This document shows, one piece after another, positions 36,308 through 46,334 of a stretch of 64,000 bases of DNA. Position 1 is the stretch's first letter; each line of letters opens with the position of its first letter. This DNA comes from Streptomyces sp. IMTB 2501. Its GTDB lineage: Bacteria > Actinomycetota > Actinomycetes > Streptomycetales > Streptomycetaceae. The translations under genes and the position numbers were made by a program. Location of the stretch: contig NZ_MQUS01000001.1 in NCBI RefSeq assembly GCF_001953885.1, forward strand, positions 310,001 through 374,000, given 5' to 3'. The notes under the pieces were generated by a model. That model was not told where the DNA came from and searched no databases. It saw nothing but the letters and a program-made list of their open reading frames with translations.

Positions 36308-38161
36308 ATGAAATCGCCCCGGATACACCCCAGCCCCACCACCCGCGCCGGACGCCGAACGGTCCCCTCCGTCGCCGTCCTGCTGACCGCTCTGGCTGCG
36401 ACCCTCGTGCCCGCAGCCCCGTCACAGGCCGCCGACACCGGCGTCACGGTGGACTTCGCGACAGCCGGAGGCGCACCCACCTACCGCGCCTCCGGCATGA
36501 TCTACGGGATGACGCCGAACGGGTCACTGCCGCAGGACCACTTCTTCAAGGACATCAAGTGGCACTTCATGCGGGCCGGTGGCGCCCAGCTCAACAGCGG
36601 CGGCTACGGCACCAGCCTCGCCGACTACCAGACCCGCTGGAACGCCACGCTCGCCCAGTACAAGCGCACCGCGGCCCTCGGTGGCACCTTCGTGCTGCTC
36701 CCGCACGACCTGTGGGGCGCGGACAGCACCACCAGCCAGGGCTGGCCCGGCGACAACGGTGACTGGACGAAGTTCGACAACTTCGTCACGCAGCTGATCA
36801 ACGACGTCAAAGCCAACCACATGACCGTCGAGTGGGATCTGTGGAACGAGCCCGACGGCAGGGGCTTCTGGGCTCCCTCGCAGAGCCAGTACCTGCAGAT
36901 GTGGTCCCGCTTCTACGCCCGGGTGCGGGCGGCCTTCCCGGGCCAGCTCATCGTCGGCCCCAGCATGGCGGGCCAGCCGACCTCCTCCAACACCTGGTGG
37001 ACCACCTACCTCACCTACGTCAAGGCCAACGACGTCGCCCCCGACATCTACAGCTGGCACGACGAACCCGCTGACCCCGTCCCGGGCGTCGCCAGTGCCA
37101 ACACCACCCTCGCCGCGGCAGGCCTGACCAACACCCGCCCGTACCAGATCAACGAGTACGCGGCGCTCTCCCAGCAGAACCCCGGTGGTGGTGCTTGGTT
37201 CATCGGCCGTCTGGAGCGCGCCGGCGCCGACGGCCTGCGCGGCAACTGGGCCTCCGGCACGAACCTGCACGACTACGAGGCCAACCTGCTCACGAAGAAC
37301 AGCTCCGGCCAGTACCTGCCGCTGGGCGAGTGGTTCATGTACCGCTACTACGGTTCACAGTCCGGCAACATCGTCAACCTCACTCCGGGCGCCGGCACCG
37401 ACGGCCTCGCCACCAAGGACAACACCGCCAAGAACGCCAAGATCCTGCTCGGCAGCAACGGCAACACCGGTAATGTCACCGTCAACCTCACCGGCCTGAA
37501 CACGACCTCGGTGGTGGAGGGCGGCAAGGTCCGCGCCGTCGTCCAGCGCGTCCCCTACAACGGCGGCGCCGCGGTGACCGGGCCGGAGACGATCTCCGAC
37601 ACCACCCTGACCGTCGGCAACAACGCGGCCTCGGTCAGCATCCCCTGGAGCAACGCCAAGGACGGCTACACCGTCACCCTGCTCCCGCCGTCCAACACCG
37701 CCGTCTCGACCGTCGCCGTCAGCCAGAACAGCGGCCAGTGCCTGGACGACACCAACCTGAGCACCGCCAATGGCACGCAGTACCAGCAGTACCACTGCGA
37801 GGGCGGCTACCAGCAGATGCTCGACCTCAACCCAGTGAGCGGAAAGACCAACACCTACACCGTGGTCAACGAGCTGAGCGGCAAGTGCCTGGACGTCTCC
37901 GGGGCGTCCACCGCCGACGGCGCCGTCGTCATCCAGTACACCTGCAGCGGCGCGGCCAACCAGCAGTTCACCCTCAACCCCGTCACCGCGCTCGGCAGCA
38001 ACAAGGACTACCAACTCGTCGCCGTCCACAGCGGCAAGTGCGTCGACGTCAGCAACATCTCCACCGCTCCGGGAGCCCTCATCCACCAGTGGACCTGCGA
38101 CCCGGCCAGCGCCCTCAGCACCAAGAAGAACCAGATCTGGCGACTCCCCGGCAAGTTCTGA
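36308..38161 (+). CDS. secreted GH39-like glycosidase with CBM13
   Basis: A 617-residue secreted enzyme: Arg-containing signal peptide (cleavage near residue 41), a (beta/alpha)8 clan-A barrel with the acid/base Glu in WDLWNEPDG and the nucleophile candidate Glu in YQINEYAAL, a beta-sandwich, and a C-terminal ricin-type trefoil (SGQCLDDTN, SGKCLDVSG, SGKCVDVSN). The layout fits GH39-like enzymes acting on arabinose- or xylose-containing side chains. It follows the GH63-like gene and is probably under the same LacI control, delivering the sugar that the importer takes up. Confidence 0.83.
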   Translation: MKSPRIHPSPTTRAGRRTVPSVAVLLTALAATLVPAAPSQAADTGVTVDFATAGGAPTYRASGMIYGMTPNGSLPQDHFFKDIKWHFMRAGGAQLNSGGYGTSLADYQTRWNATLAQYKRTAALGGTFVLLPHDLWGADSTTSQGWPGDNGDWTKFDNFVTQLINDVKANHMTVEWDLWNEPDGRGFWAPSQSQYLQMWSRFYARVRAAFPGQLIVGPSMAGQPTSSNTWWTTYLTYVKANDVAPDIYSWHDEPADPVPGVASANTTLAAAGLTNTRPYQINEYAALSQQNPGGGAWFIGRLERAGADGLRGNWASGTNLHDYEANLLTKNSSGQYLPLGEWFMYRYYGSQSGNIVNLTPGAGTDGLATKDNTAKNAKILLGSNGNTGNVTVNLTGLNTTSVVEGGKVRAVVQRVPYNGGAAVTGPETISDTTLTVGNNAASVSIPWSNAKDGYTVTLLPPSNTAVSTVAVSQNSGQCLDDTNLSTANGTQYQQYHCEGGYQQMLDLNPVSGKTNTYTVVNELSGKCLDVSGASTADGAVVIQYTCSGAANQQFTLNPVTALGSNKDYQLVAVHSGKCVDVSNISTAPGALIHQWTCDPASALSTKKNQIWRLPGKF

Positions 38162-38188
38162 CGGCTGAAAACGGGTCCGCTACTGTAG

Positions 38189-38928
38189 TCAGTTCACGGA
38201 CGCGAACGGGTCGAGGGCCTGGAGCACATGGTCGCGTGTCGTCGCGCTGCCCAGATGCCCCGCGCCTTCAACGACGACCAACTCGGAGCCAGGCCAGGCA
38301 CGGTGGAGTCGGCGGTAGGCGCTGAAGGCGCCGCTCGTCTCACCGGACAGGACCCGCCCTCCCAGGCACACCAGTCGGTCGTGGCCTTCTCCCGTACAGC
38401 ATCGTCGGGGTGCTCCATCAGGCGGGCGTGGGCCGCGACGACGTCTTCATCTCGTGACATGCCGTCAGCCCCCGCGAGGAAACGCTCCCACTGCTCGGGG
38501 AAGAACCGGCCGACGCCTCGGTAGAGCCAGTCGATCTCCGAAAGCCGGGCGGTGGTGACACCGGAGATGACGATCTCGCTCACCCGCTCCGGATGCCGTT
38601 CGGCCAAGGCCAGGATGAGCGTGGAGCCCCAGGAACCGCCGTGCAGCAGCCAGCGGTCGATGCCCAGGTGCTCCCTGAGCCGCTCCATGTCAGCGATCAG
38701 CTGGTGGGTGGTGTTGTGCCGCATGTCGGTCGCGGGGTCGCTCGCGTGGGGAGTGCTGCGGCCGCGGCCGCGCTGGTCGAAGAGGACGATCCGGTAGCGG
38801 TCCGGGGTGAAGTACCGGCGCACGCCCGTGCCGCACCCCGATCCCGGCTCGCCGTGGACGACGAGCCCGAGCTTGCCGTCCGGGTCGCCGCAGACCTCCC
38901 AGCGCCACGAGCAGGCTCCCGCACGCCT
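38189..38928 (-). pseudogene. prolyl aminopeptidase (alpha/beta hydrolase), deleted at both ends and inside
   Basis: The minus strand encodes FDQRGRGRSTPHA and the nucleophile elbow HGGSWGSTL of a prolyl aminopeptidase. Then, after TTDWCAWEG near 38360, the frame changes and jumps directly to HRAWPGSELVVVEGAGHLGS near the C-terminus. About 80-100 residues, including the catalytic Asp, are missing. The N-terminal about 50 residues are also lost where the GH42 remnant begins. A shorter scar of the same gene is at 17340-17490. Confidence 0.82.
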
Positions 38929-39439
38929 CGTGGCGGCGGCCGGGGTCTGGTACGACGAGGTGGGCAACCTTCCCGCTGAACTGCCTCTGCGCGCCGCGCC
39001 CGGAAGCCCGCTCGCGCTGCCTGAGGGCGGAACCGCGACACACGGGGTGGACGGACTGACGGTGGTCGACGCCGAGGTGCTCGCCGAGTACGAGCACCCG
39101 CACTTCGGCCGCTGGCCCGCGATCACCACCCGCCGCCACGGCGCGGGCCATGTCACCTGCGTCGGCACCGTACCCGGACGCGGCACCGCCCGCGCACTTG
39201 CCGAGTGGCTGTCGTCCGCACCCAGCAGCGGATGGGGCACCCTGCCCGCGTCCGTGACCGTGACGACCGGCAACTGCCCCGACGGGCGACGCGCGCACGT
39301 GGTGCACGACTGGAGCTGGCAGGAGGCCGCCGTCCGTGCACCCGGCGATCTGACCGACGTCCTCGACGGCAGCGTGATTCCCGTCGGCACATCGGTGGGC
39401 CTCGGCGCCTGGGACGTCCGGGTCTTCGTCACTTCCTGA
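38929..39439 (+). pseudogene. GH42 beta-galactosidase C-terminal remnant
   Basis: The frame GVWYDEVGNLPAELPLRAA, GLTVVDAEVLAEYEHPHFG, RHGAGHVTCVGTVP and LGAWDVRVFVT is the trimerisation domain end plus C-terminal beta-domain of a GH42 enzyme. The catalytic barrel is missing and no start is available. It is not a copy of the intact GH42 at 46335, which ends differently. Confidence 0.75.
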
Positions 39440-39504
39440 GGCTTTCCCGGGAACCGGAGGCTTTGGTCTGTGTGGCCAAGCCCCCGGTTCCACGTGTCCA
39501 GCGC

Positions 39505-41436
39505 CTACGATCCCAGCTCGGCGGAGAAGGGCCGGTCGTAGACCTCGAAGTTGCGTATGGACGCCCATGCCCCGGAAGGCAACCCGGTGACCGTGACTCG
39601 CACATACCGCGCCCGGGTCCGGAACAGGGCGACCTGGACCTGACTGGTGCTGGTGGTGGCCGTGTTGTCGGCCAGCGTGCTCCACCTGCGGTTGTCGACG
39701 GAACCCTCAATTACGTAACGGTAGTTGGTCCTGTCCAGTTCCCAGGCGATGCGGGTGCCGGTCAGCGGCCGGGGCGAGCCGAGGTCGACCTTGAGCCAGT
39801 GGCCGGTGCCGCCGTCGTTCGCACACCACCGGGTCGCGGTGGAACCGTCCACCGCTCTCGCGGCGGTGTTGCCCTTCGAGGACTCCTCGCTGTCGGCCGT
39901 CGCCGTCCGGCCGACGGCGATGTCGGCCGGCTGCACGGACCGGTCCAGCGTGACGCCGATGACGCTGTCCTCGGGATGGGTGGTGCGGTCGATGCCGGTG
40001 ATCGTCACCCGGCCGTCACCTTCGGCCGAGTACGCCAGGCCGGCACCGGTGCGCACATCGAAGGCCCGCACGATCCTGGCGTCACCGAGCGACGGGACGG
40101 TGAACGAGGTGCCGCTGTAGCCGGGCAGCAGGTGCACGAAGAACGTATCGTCCTTGTAGGTGAAGCCGTACTGGCCGTCGACCGGGTTCCACGGGCCGCC
40201 GCGGGTGCCGTAGACCGACCGGCCGTAGGACGTCATGAAGGTGCCGATCCGCCGCAGCAGCCCGGCCTGGGCGTCGGACACCGTGCCGTGCCGGTCCGGG
40301 CCGACGTTGACCATCACGGTCATGTTCCGCACCCAGCAGTTGACCAGGATGTCCATGGCGGAGCCGTAACTCATCACGGTGCCATCGGAGTTGTAGCCCC
40401 AGGTGCTGCCGACGCTGAACACCTTCTCGACGAGCCCGGTGCGGATCGCCCCGCTCGGGACGGAAGGGCCCTCGTCGCTGGCGTAGTCGCCTGTCCAGCC
40501 CGAGCGTGAGGTGGCGACGATCCCGGGCTGGTGCTTGCGCACCATGCCCATCAGCCCCAGCGGTCTGCCATCGTCGTCCGTCTCGCCGTAGACGGCGTCC
40601 ACCGGCCACTCGTTGGCGGGGTCGCGGTACCGGCCGGGCTCCCAGAAGAACGCGCCGTCCGCGTCGCTGCCCTGCTCCGCCACCCAGCCGCCGTCCCACC
40701 ACAGGTCGTCGATCGGGCCGTACCGGGTGACCAGCTCCTTGACCGACTGGTACACCTCGGTCTTCATGACTCGCGCGTTCTCCTTGTGCGCGGGATCGGT
40801 CGTGTAGTTCCAGGGGTTGGGCGCGCAGTGGGTGCCGCGGACGTCGTAGTAGCCGGGATAGCGCCAGTCGATCGGCGAGTAGTACAGGCCCACCTTCAGA
40901 CCCGCCGCCCGCACCGCCGCGACGTAGTCCTTGACGAAGTCGCGGCCCAGCGGCGCCTGCCCGGAGTTCCAGCTGTTGGGGTGGTTCAGCGGCCACAGCG
41001 CGAAACCGTCGTGGTGTCGCGTGGTCAGCGTCACGTACCTCGCTCCGAAGTCCTTGGCCAGCCGCGCCCAGGCCTCCGGGTCGTAGGCGTCCGCGGTGAA
41101 CTGCTCGTCGGTGGCGTCGGTGACGTATTTCCGGTAGTCCGCCGGCGTGATGGGGGCGCTGTGCATCCACCACTCGCCCTTGGCCGGGCCCGCGTACACG
41201 CCCCAGTGGATGAACATGCCCAGCTTGGCGTCCTGGAGCCACTGGATCGTGGAATCCGGCTGCTGCTCGACCCCCATGTCGGTCCTCGGGATCCGCAGGG
41301 CGGGCAGTGGCAGTGGCTGGGGTGCGGTGGGCGCTGCGTACACGGGTGCCGCCACCGTGGCGGAACCGACCGCGGTGGCCACCGTCATGGCCGCCATGGC
41401 GGCGAGTACCGATCTGCGTGAGGTGTGTTCCGGCAA
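39505..41436 (-). CDS. secreted alpha-L-fucosidase, GH29 with CBM32
   Basis: A 643-residue secreted GH29 enzyme that releases alpha-linked L-fucose. The leader carries SRRSVLAAM. The catalytic barrel has LGMFIHWGVYAG, TRHHDGFALWPL, GLYYSPIDW, IDDLWWDGGW (nucleophile Asp) and a TSRSGW segment. A C-terminal F5/8-type CBM32 follows (residues about 495-640; ATRWCAND, VDLGSPRPL, YVRVTVTGLPSG). The TTG start at 41436 has AGGAGGG. It ends the minus-strand hemicellulase series GH42-GH36-GH43-GH5-GH29, 163 bases after GH5. It differs clearly from the fucosidase at position 1. Confidence 0.92.
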   Translation of the reverse strand: MPEHTSRRSVLAAMAAMTVATAVGSATVAAPVYAAPTAPQPLPLPALRIPRTDMGVEQQPDSTIQWLQDAKLGMFIHWGVYAGPAKGEWWMHSAPITPADYRKYVTDATDEQFTADAYDPEAWARLAKDFGARYVTLTTRHHDGFALWPLNHPNSWNSGQAPLGRDFVKDYVAAVRAAGLKVGLYYSPIDWRYPGYYDVRGTHCAPNPWNYTTDPAHKENARVMKTEVYQSVKELVTRYGPIDDLWWDGGWVAEQGSDADGAFFWEPGRYRDPANEWPVDAVYGETDDDGRPLGLMGMVRKHQPGIVATSRSGWTGDYASDEGPSVPSGAIRTGLVEKVFSVGSTWGYNSDGTVMSYGSAMDILVNCWVRNMTVMVNVGPDRHGTVSDAQAGLLRRIGTFMTSYGRSVYGTRGGPWNPVDGQYGFTYKDDTFFVHLLPGYSGTSFTVPSLGDARIVRAFDVRTGAGLAYSAEGDGRVTITGIDRTTHPEDSVIGVTLDRSVQPADIAVGRTATADSEESSKGNTAARAVDGSTATRWCANDGGTGHWLKVDLGSPRPLTGTRIAWELDRTNYRYVIEGSVDNRRWSTLADNTATTSTSQVQVALFRTRARYVRVTVTGLPSGAWASIRNFEVYDRPFSAELGS

Positions 41437-41599
41437 CGTGGACCCTCCTGTTCGATCGTTCTCCGAGACATTGGATGAATGACGAACGCCGGTGGCGTCT
41501 CTGTCGAGGCACGGCCGGCGCCCCTCAGCGCGCCGGGACGCGGGGTGTGCCCTGGTCACCCGGCACGGGAGCGGGCAACCAGGTCGGAGGGCCGGTCGG

Positions 41600-43345
41600 T
41601 CAGGACGCCGTGCCGGTCACCGAGCTCCCGGACTTCGTCACGTGGTACATGACGATGGCGCCGCTCCAGAAGTGGAACTTCAGCGTCACCGGCGCGTTGT
41701 CGTGCAGCGCCTTCAGGAAGTCGGACGTCAGGGTGATCCTGCCGCCCGCGTAGTCGGGCGAGAAGGACTGGTTGAACTGCTGGTACGGGGTCCAGTCGGC
41801 CGGGCCGGCGTTGCCGCCGTCGGCGTACGTGGCCTCCATGGTCGCCAGCACGTCACCGCGGTACTGCGTGGGAAGGGCGAACGAGCCGCTCGTGCCCTTG
41901 GTGCTCGACAGCACCGGGGTGTCGTAGGTGATGACGTCGATCTTCCAGGGCAGCCCGCGGGAGAACCGGGCCTGGAGCGTCGCGTTCACCCCGTACGCGC
42001 GATTGCCGGTCAGACGGGTCAGCGCGGTGGCCGTGAGGGTGAGCCGGTCGCCGGACACGGTGTAGTCCCGTCCCGCGACCAGCTTCTCGCTGCCCTGCCA
42101 CAGACCCCGGAAGGTGGTGCCGTTCGGGTTCAGGGTGAGTGACTGGGCCGTGATCGGGGTCGACTTCGCCACGAAGACCTGGTCGGAGGAGGCGGTACCC
42201 GAGCGGGTGCTCCAGCTCGACTTGATCCAGGTGAACAGGGCGGGGTCACGCCACTTGAGGGTGGAGCGGTTCAGGTAGGAGAAGGGGTCCCACAGGGCGG
42301 TGGTGACCCCGGCGACCCGCGCCTGGTGTCCGAGCTGCTCCAGGTACTTCAGTCCCTCACCCCGCTCGATGGGGTCGGGGTGGTTGTAGTCGGGCCAGCT
42401 GAGCGTGCCGTACTCGCCGAGGTAGACCGGGATGCCCTTGGCGACGAACGTGTCGTGCATCCGGGTGAAGGCGTCGGTCAGGTCCTTCTGGGCGGTGGCG
42501 TCGTACCGGATGCCGCCCGCGACGTTCACGCTGAACGGGTACCAGCTGTAGTAGTGCACCGTGGCGACCAGGTTGCGGTCGTGCAGTGCCCCGATCGTGG
42601 CGGACAGGTCGTCCATGAGGTTCTGGGCGGGTGTACAGCCCTGCGTGGGCAGGACGAGCAGGCGGTTGGTGTTCCCGCCACCCGTGGAGCGGACGACCTT
42701 GTGGAAGGAGGTGTTCAGCTCGTTCAGGAACTGGGTCTTCTGCGCGGGCGTTGCGTTGTTGAACTGCGGTTCGTTGACGCTCTCGAAGAGCAGGGTGCGC
42801 GGCTCGTTCCGGAACGTGGTGGCGATCTGGGACCAGGAGGAGCCGAAGCGGGCGAGCACCTTGTCGTGGTTGGTGGCCATGTCAGCGATCCACTGCCACG
42901 AGTCGTGGTGGACATTGATCACGACGTACAGGCCGTCGGCCAGCGCCCAGTCGACCACCTGCTTGACGCGGTTCATGTACGTGGCGTCGATGGTGTAGGG
43001 CGCGGTGGCGGACTGGTGGTCGGTCCAGGTCACCGGGATGCGGACGCTGCGGAAGCCCTGAGCGCGGATGGTGTCGAACAGGGACTTGGTGACCGCGGGA
43101 TTGCCCCAGGAGGTCTCGTCCGGGATGGCGTCCAGCGTGTTGCCCAGGTTCCAGCTGGGCTGCATGGCCGCCACGGCGTCCATGGCGGAGGCCGGAACCC
43201 TGACCTGGGTCCGCGCCGGGCCGTCGGCCGCCGCCATCGTGGTGCCGCTGGACAAGCCCACGATGGCGAGCAGCGTCAGCAGCAGGGCGGCCAGGCGCCC
43301 GGGGCCGCGGCTGCGGCGGTGTGCGGGGTGCCGTATGTCCTTCAC
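41600..43345 (-). CDS. secreted GH5 endoglucanase/xyloglucanase with CBM_X2 and C-terminal module
   Basis: A 581-residue secreted enzyme. After the signal peptide, the GH5 (subfamily 4-like) barrel shows WNLGNTLDAIP, RIPVTWTDH, the acid Glu in FESVNEPQF, HYYSWYPF and the nucleophile Glu in VYLGEYGTL. Two beta-sandwich modules follow: a CBM_X2-like one (SLTLNPNGTTFRGL, DYTVSGDRLTL) and a CBM46-like one (FSPDYAGGRITL). This GH5-X2-CBM46 order is typical of xyloglucan or mixed-linkage glucan endo-enzymes. The GTG start at 43345 follows AAAGGAA. It lies 50 bases after GH43. Confidence 0.88.
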   Translation of the reverse strand: MKDIRHPAHRRSRGPGRLAALLLTLLAIVGLSSGTTMAAADGPARTQVRVPASAMDAVAAMQPSWNLGNTLDAIPDETSWGNPAVTKSLFDTIRAQGFRSVRIPVTWTDHQSATAPYTIDATYMNRVKQVVDWALADGLYVVINVHHDSWQWIADMATNHDKVLARFGSSWSQIATTFRNEPRTLLFESVNEPQFNNATPAQKTQFLNELNTSFHKVVRSTGGGNTNRLLVLPTQGCTPAQNLMDDLSATIGALHDRNLVATVHYYSWYPFSVNVAGGIRYDATAQKDLTDAFTRMHDTFVAKGIPVYLGEYGTLSWPDYNHPDPIERGEGLKYLEQLGHQARVAGVTTALWDPFSYLNRSTLKWRDPALFTWIKSSWSTRSGTASSDQVFVAKSTPITAQSLTLNPNGTTFRGLWQGSEKLVAGRDYTVSGDRLTLTATALTRLTGNRAYGVNATLQARFSRGLPWKIDVITYDTPVLSSTKGTSGSFALPTQYRGDVLATMEATYADGGNAGPADWTPYQQFNQSFSPDYAGGRITLTSDFLKALHDNAPVTLKFHFWSGAIVMYHVTKSGSSVTGTAS

Positions 43346-43395
43346 CTGTCGTTCCTTTCGCTCGGGCGTCGGGTTGTTGGTGGTCGGATCGGTGG

Positions 43396-44895
43396 TCATG
43401 GTCTGAGGGGCTCGTATGTGAACCAGTCGAAGTGGACGGTGCCGGCCGCGGCGTACATGCCGATGACGCGGCCCGTGAAGCCGCCGGCGACCTCGGTCGA
43501 CAGGTAGCGGCCGTCGAGGGCCGCGAGCGCGGTGAAGGTGCCGTCGGGCTGCTCGACGCCGAGGGAGACGACGTCGGGGCCGGTGCGGGCATCGTGCGGC
43601 GGCGGAGGGTCGGTGATCGTGAGGGCGAGGACCACCGGCCCGTCGGGTACGGGCTGTGCGGCCACGACCGTGCGCAGGGAGCCGACGCGCGCGATCACCC
43701 GCACTTCGCGGCCGGACGCCTCGATCGCGTAGTGGTGCCGCTCGTCCAGCCGCACGGCCAGGCCGCCGGTTCCGGCCGAGGGATCGAGCAGGGTCCGCGC
43801 GCGGCACGACAGGTGCTGCTGGCGCCGGCCGGTGAAGACGACGTCGGGTTCGTCGAGGTCGGCGCCCCGCGCGCGGAGCGTCAGCCATCCGGGGCGCTCC
43901 TTGGTGGTGCAGTGCTCGGCCGGGCGGTCCCGCACGGAGATCCACGACGGGCGCAGTTCGCTCAGGTCGAAGTCGTCCCTCGGCTCCTCGACGGGTCCAG
44001 GGACCAGAGGCCACGGGAGTTCCGGCAGGTCCAGGGCGACCTCGCCGACCACCGGCCAGCCGTCCACCCAGGTCACGGGCGCCAGGAAGGTCTCCCGGCC
44101 GAGCACGTGCCAGCCGGGCGTGCCGCCGCCCGGCCGTACCCCGAGCAGCACCATCCACCACGAGCCGTCGGGCGCCTGGACCAGATCGGCGTGCCCGGTG
44201 TTCTGCACGGGGTGGTCGGTGCTGCGGTGGGTGAGGATCGGGTTGGCCGGGCAGGGCTCGAACGGGCCGCTCGGTGTCGGACCGCGGGCGATCGCCACGC
44301 CGTGGCCCCGCTCGGTGCCCCCCACGGCGATGAGCAGGTACCAGTAGTCGCCTATCCGGTACAGGTGCGGCGCCTCCGGGGCTTTGTCACCTGGTGCGCC
44401 GGACCACAACTTCCGCGGTGTCCCGTACGTTTCCCCGGTGTGCGGGTCGATGCGTACCTGCGCGATCCCGGCGACGGTGCACCAGCAGGTGCCGTCCTCG
44501 TCCCAGGCCAGGTCGGGATCGATGCCGGGCACACCGGGGAGCCGGACGGGCTCCGACCACGGTCCGGCGGGGTCGGTGGCGGTGACGAGCAGGTTGCCGC
44601 CGCCTCCGCTCACGTTGGTGACGATCAGCCAGAAACGCTCGTCGTGGTGGCGCAGGGTGGGGGCGTAGATCCCGGCGGAGGACGGCACATCGGCCGCCAG
44701 ACGCAGCTGACTCGGCCGGTCCAGGGCGTTGCCGATCTGCGTCCAGTGCACCAGGTCACGGCTGTGGAAGAGGGGTACGCCGGGGAAGTACTCGAAGCTG
44801 GAGCAGGCGAGGTAGTAGTCGTCGCCGACCCGGCAGATGCTGGGGTCGGGGTGGAAGCCGGGGATCACGGGGTTGGCGGGGCCGGTGTCAGACAA
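43396..44895 (-). CDS. GH43 beta-xylosidase/arabinofuranosidase with C-terminal beta-sandwich
   Basis: A 499-residue GH43 enzyme with no signal peptide, so probably cytosolic. The five-bladed propeller shows the base Asp in PGFHPDPSICRVG, the pKa-modulating Asp in PGVPGIDPDL, and the acid Glu in APEAPHLYRIGD. After residue about 310 a beta-sandwich typical of GH43 subfamilies 10-12 follows, ending in HFDWFTYEP. It sits in the hemicellulase series, 37 bases from the GH36 gene. It would remove xylose or arabinose from imported oligosaccharides. Confidence 0.9.
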   Translation of the reverse strand: MSDTGPANPVIPGFHPDPSICRVGDDYYLACSSFEYFPGVPLFHSRDLVHWTQIGNALDRPSQLRLAADVPSSAGIYAPTLRHHDERFWLIVTNVSGGGGNLLVTATDPAGPWSEPVRLPGVPGIDPDLAWDEDGTCWCTVAGIAQVRIDPHTGETYGTPRKLWSGAPGDKAPEAPHLYRIGDYWYLLIAVGGTERGHGVAIARGPTPSGPFEPCPANPILTHRSTDHPVQNTGHADLVQAPDGSWWMVLLGVRPGGGTPGWHVLGRETFLAPVTWVDGWPVVGEVALDLPELPWPLVPGPVEEPRDDFDLSELRPSWISVRDRPAEHCTTKERPGWLTLRARGADLDEPDVVFTGRRQQHLSCRARTLLDPSAGTGGLAVRLDERHHYAIEASGREVRVIARVGSLRTVVAAQPVPDGPVVLALTITDPPPPHDARTGPDVVSLGVEQPDGTFTALAALDGRYLSTEVAGGFTGRVIGMYAAAGTVHFDWFTYEPLRP

Positions 44896-44932
44896 GCCAC
44901 CAGGTCCTTTCGGTATACGGGATGTACGTGAC

Positions 44933-46319
44933 TCAGCCGGATGTTCCGTCCGGAGGGGGCGCGTTGAGGCGGCTGAGCCGGAGCAGCACGGCGGCGGGCG
45001 CGGTGGGCAGGGTCACGGTGAGGTGGCCGGTGTCCGGGTGCCAGCTGGTGGTGACCTGGCTGGAGACCGGCAGAGCAGGTCCACGCGGACGTGTGTGCCG
45101 CGCAGGTGCGGAAGGCGGAGAGTCGCGGAGGGCTCGGTGCCGGGGCGGCGCCAGGCCGTGAGGTAGGTGGTGCCGCCGGTGCGCAGGGCCAGTGCGATCC
45201 AGGGGTCGTCCCAGGCGGGAAGGCCGAGGGGCCAGCAGGGCACGGCCTGTGCCAGGTCGGCGCGGACGGCCTTGTACACCGTCATCGCTTCGTGGACGAG
45301 GGCGCGTGCCTCGGGCCGCAGTTCGGACAGCCGGCCGGAGAGGTGGATACGGCCCAGGAGGGCGTTGGCCATCGTGAACGCGACCTCGTCGAGGGAGTCC
45401 TCCGGCTGCGGGTAGGCCCAGACGGCGCCCTGCTCGGGGGTGACGGCGGTGGGCGCCGAGGCCGCGATGGGCGCGTAGAGCCGGAGGTTCTGCTGGTCGC
45501 TGGTGGACTGCTGCGGTGCTGAAGGCCGCCCCGGGTGCCAGGGGGTGCCGCCAGCCGTGGTGGGTGTCGGTCGGCCCGGACAGTGCCGTGTACGCCGTGC
45601 CGTGGCGTTCGCCGCACTCCCAGCGCCAGTCGCCGTTGTGCTCGATCTGCCACACCCAGGCCGCCGGAGTGACGGTCCGTCAGACCGCCTATGGGCAGAT
45701 GTCCGCAGCTGGACCAACTGCCCTGCCCGGTCAGGGCGAACCCTCCTCTGCCGTTGCCGAAGTGCACGCGTCCGCCCAGGACGGGCGAGGTCAGGCGCAT
45801 CGGACGGCGCTGCCACCGGCATTCGGTGAGCCAGTCGTTGTCCGCCCACAGCAGGTCCGCGGCGTCGATGGCCGCCGGACTTGCCGCGGTCAGGCAGCCC
45901 ACGACGTGAGAGCCGACCGACTCCAGGAACAGTGTCTCCCGTCCTTCGTCGCGCAGGGTCACCTCGCCGCGCACGACGGGCACACCGTCGGGTGAACGGT
46001 ACGTCACGTCTGCGGCCAACACGGTCTCTGGATCGTGGAGTTGGACGGTCAGTGTGTGCGAGTCGCCCTCGCGCGCCGTGTGGTGGGACCGGTGGCGCAG
46101 CCGCCCACCGATCGTGGTGTCGACGAGGCGGTTGCCCGACCGGCCGCGGCCGTGCCCCGCGGCCGTCACCTCCACCAGGGGCAGGGAGGCATGGGGGTTC
46201 GCGTCACCGTCGGCGGGCGGCCCGAGGTACGTCAGGAGGGGGCTGCCGTTCTCATCGAGGGCGATCTGGAGCCGAAGGGCGTCGTGACCCCAGCGGATCG
46301 TGTGCTGTTCCTCGGTCAT
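44933..46319 (-). pseudogene. GH36 alpha-galactosidase, catalytic region deleted, several frameshifts
   Basis: The N-terminal beta-supersandwich of a GH36 melibiase is intact from the ATG at 46319. Near 45650-45670 a one-base shift moves the reading to WQIEHNGDWRWECG. At about 45515-45535 the sequence jumps from HPLAPGAAFS straight to STSDQQNLRLYAP and QGAVWAYPQPEDSLDE, omitting roughly 200-250 residues that hold the catalytic Asp pair. Near 45070 a further shift leads to the last 45 residues, which read in the frame stopping at 44933. It keeps operon spacing (15 bases after GH42). No active enzyme can be made. Confidence 0.88.
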
Positions 46320-46334
46320 GGTGGCCTCTCGGAG

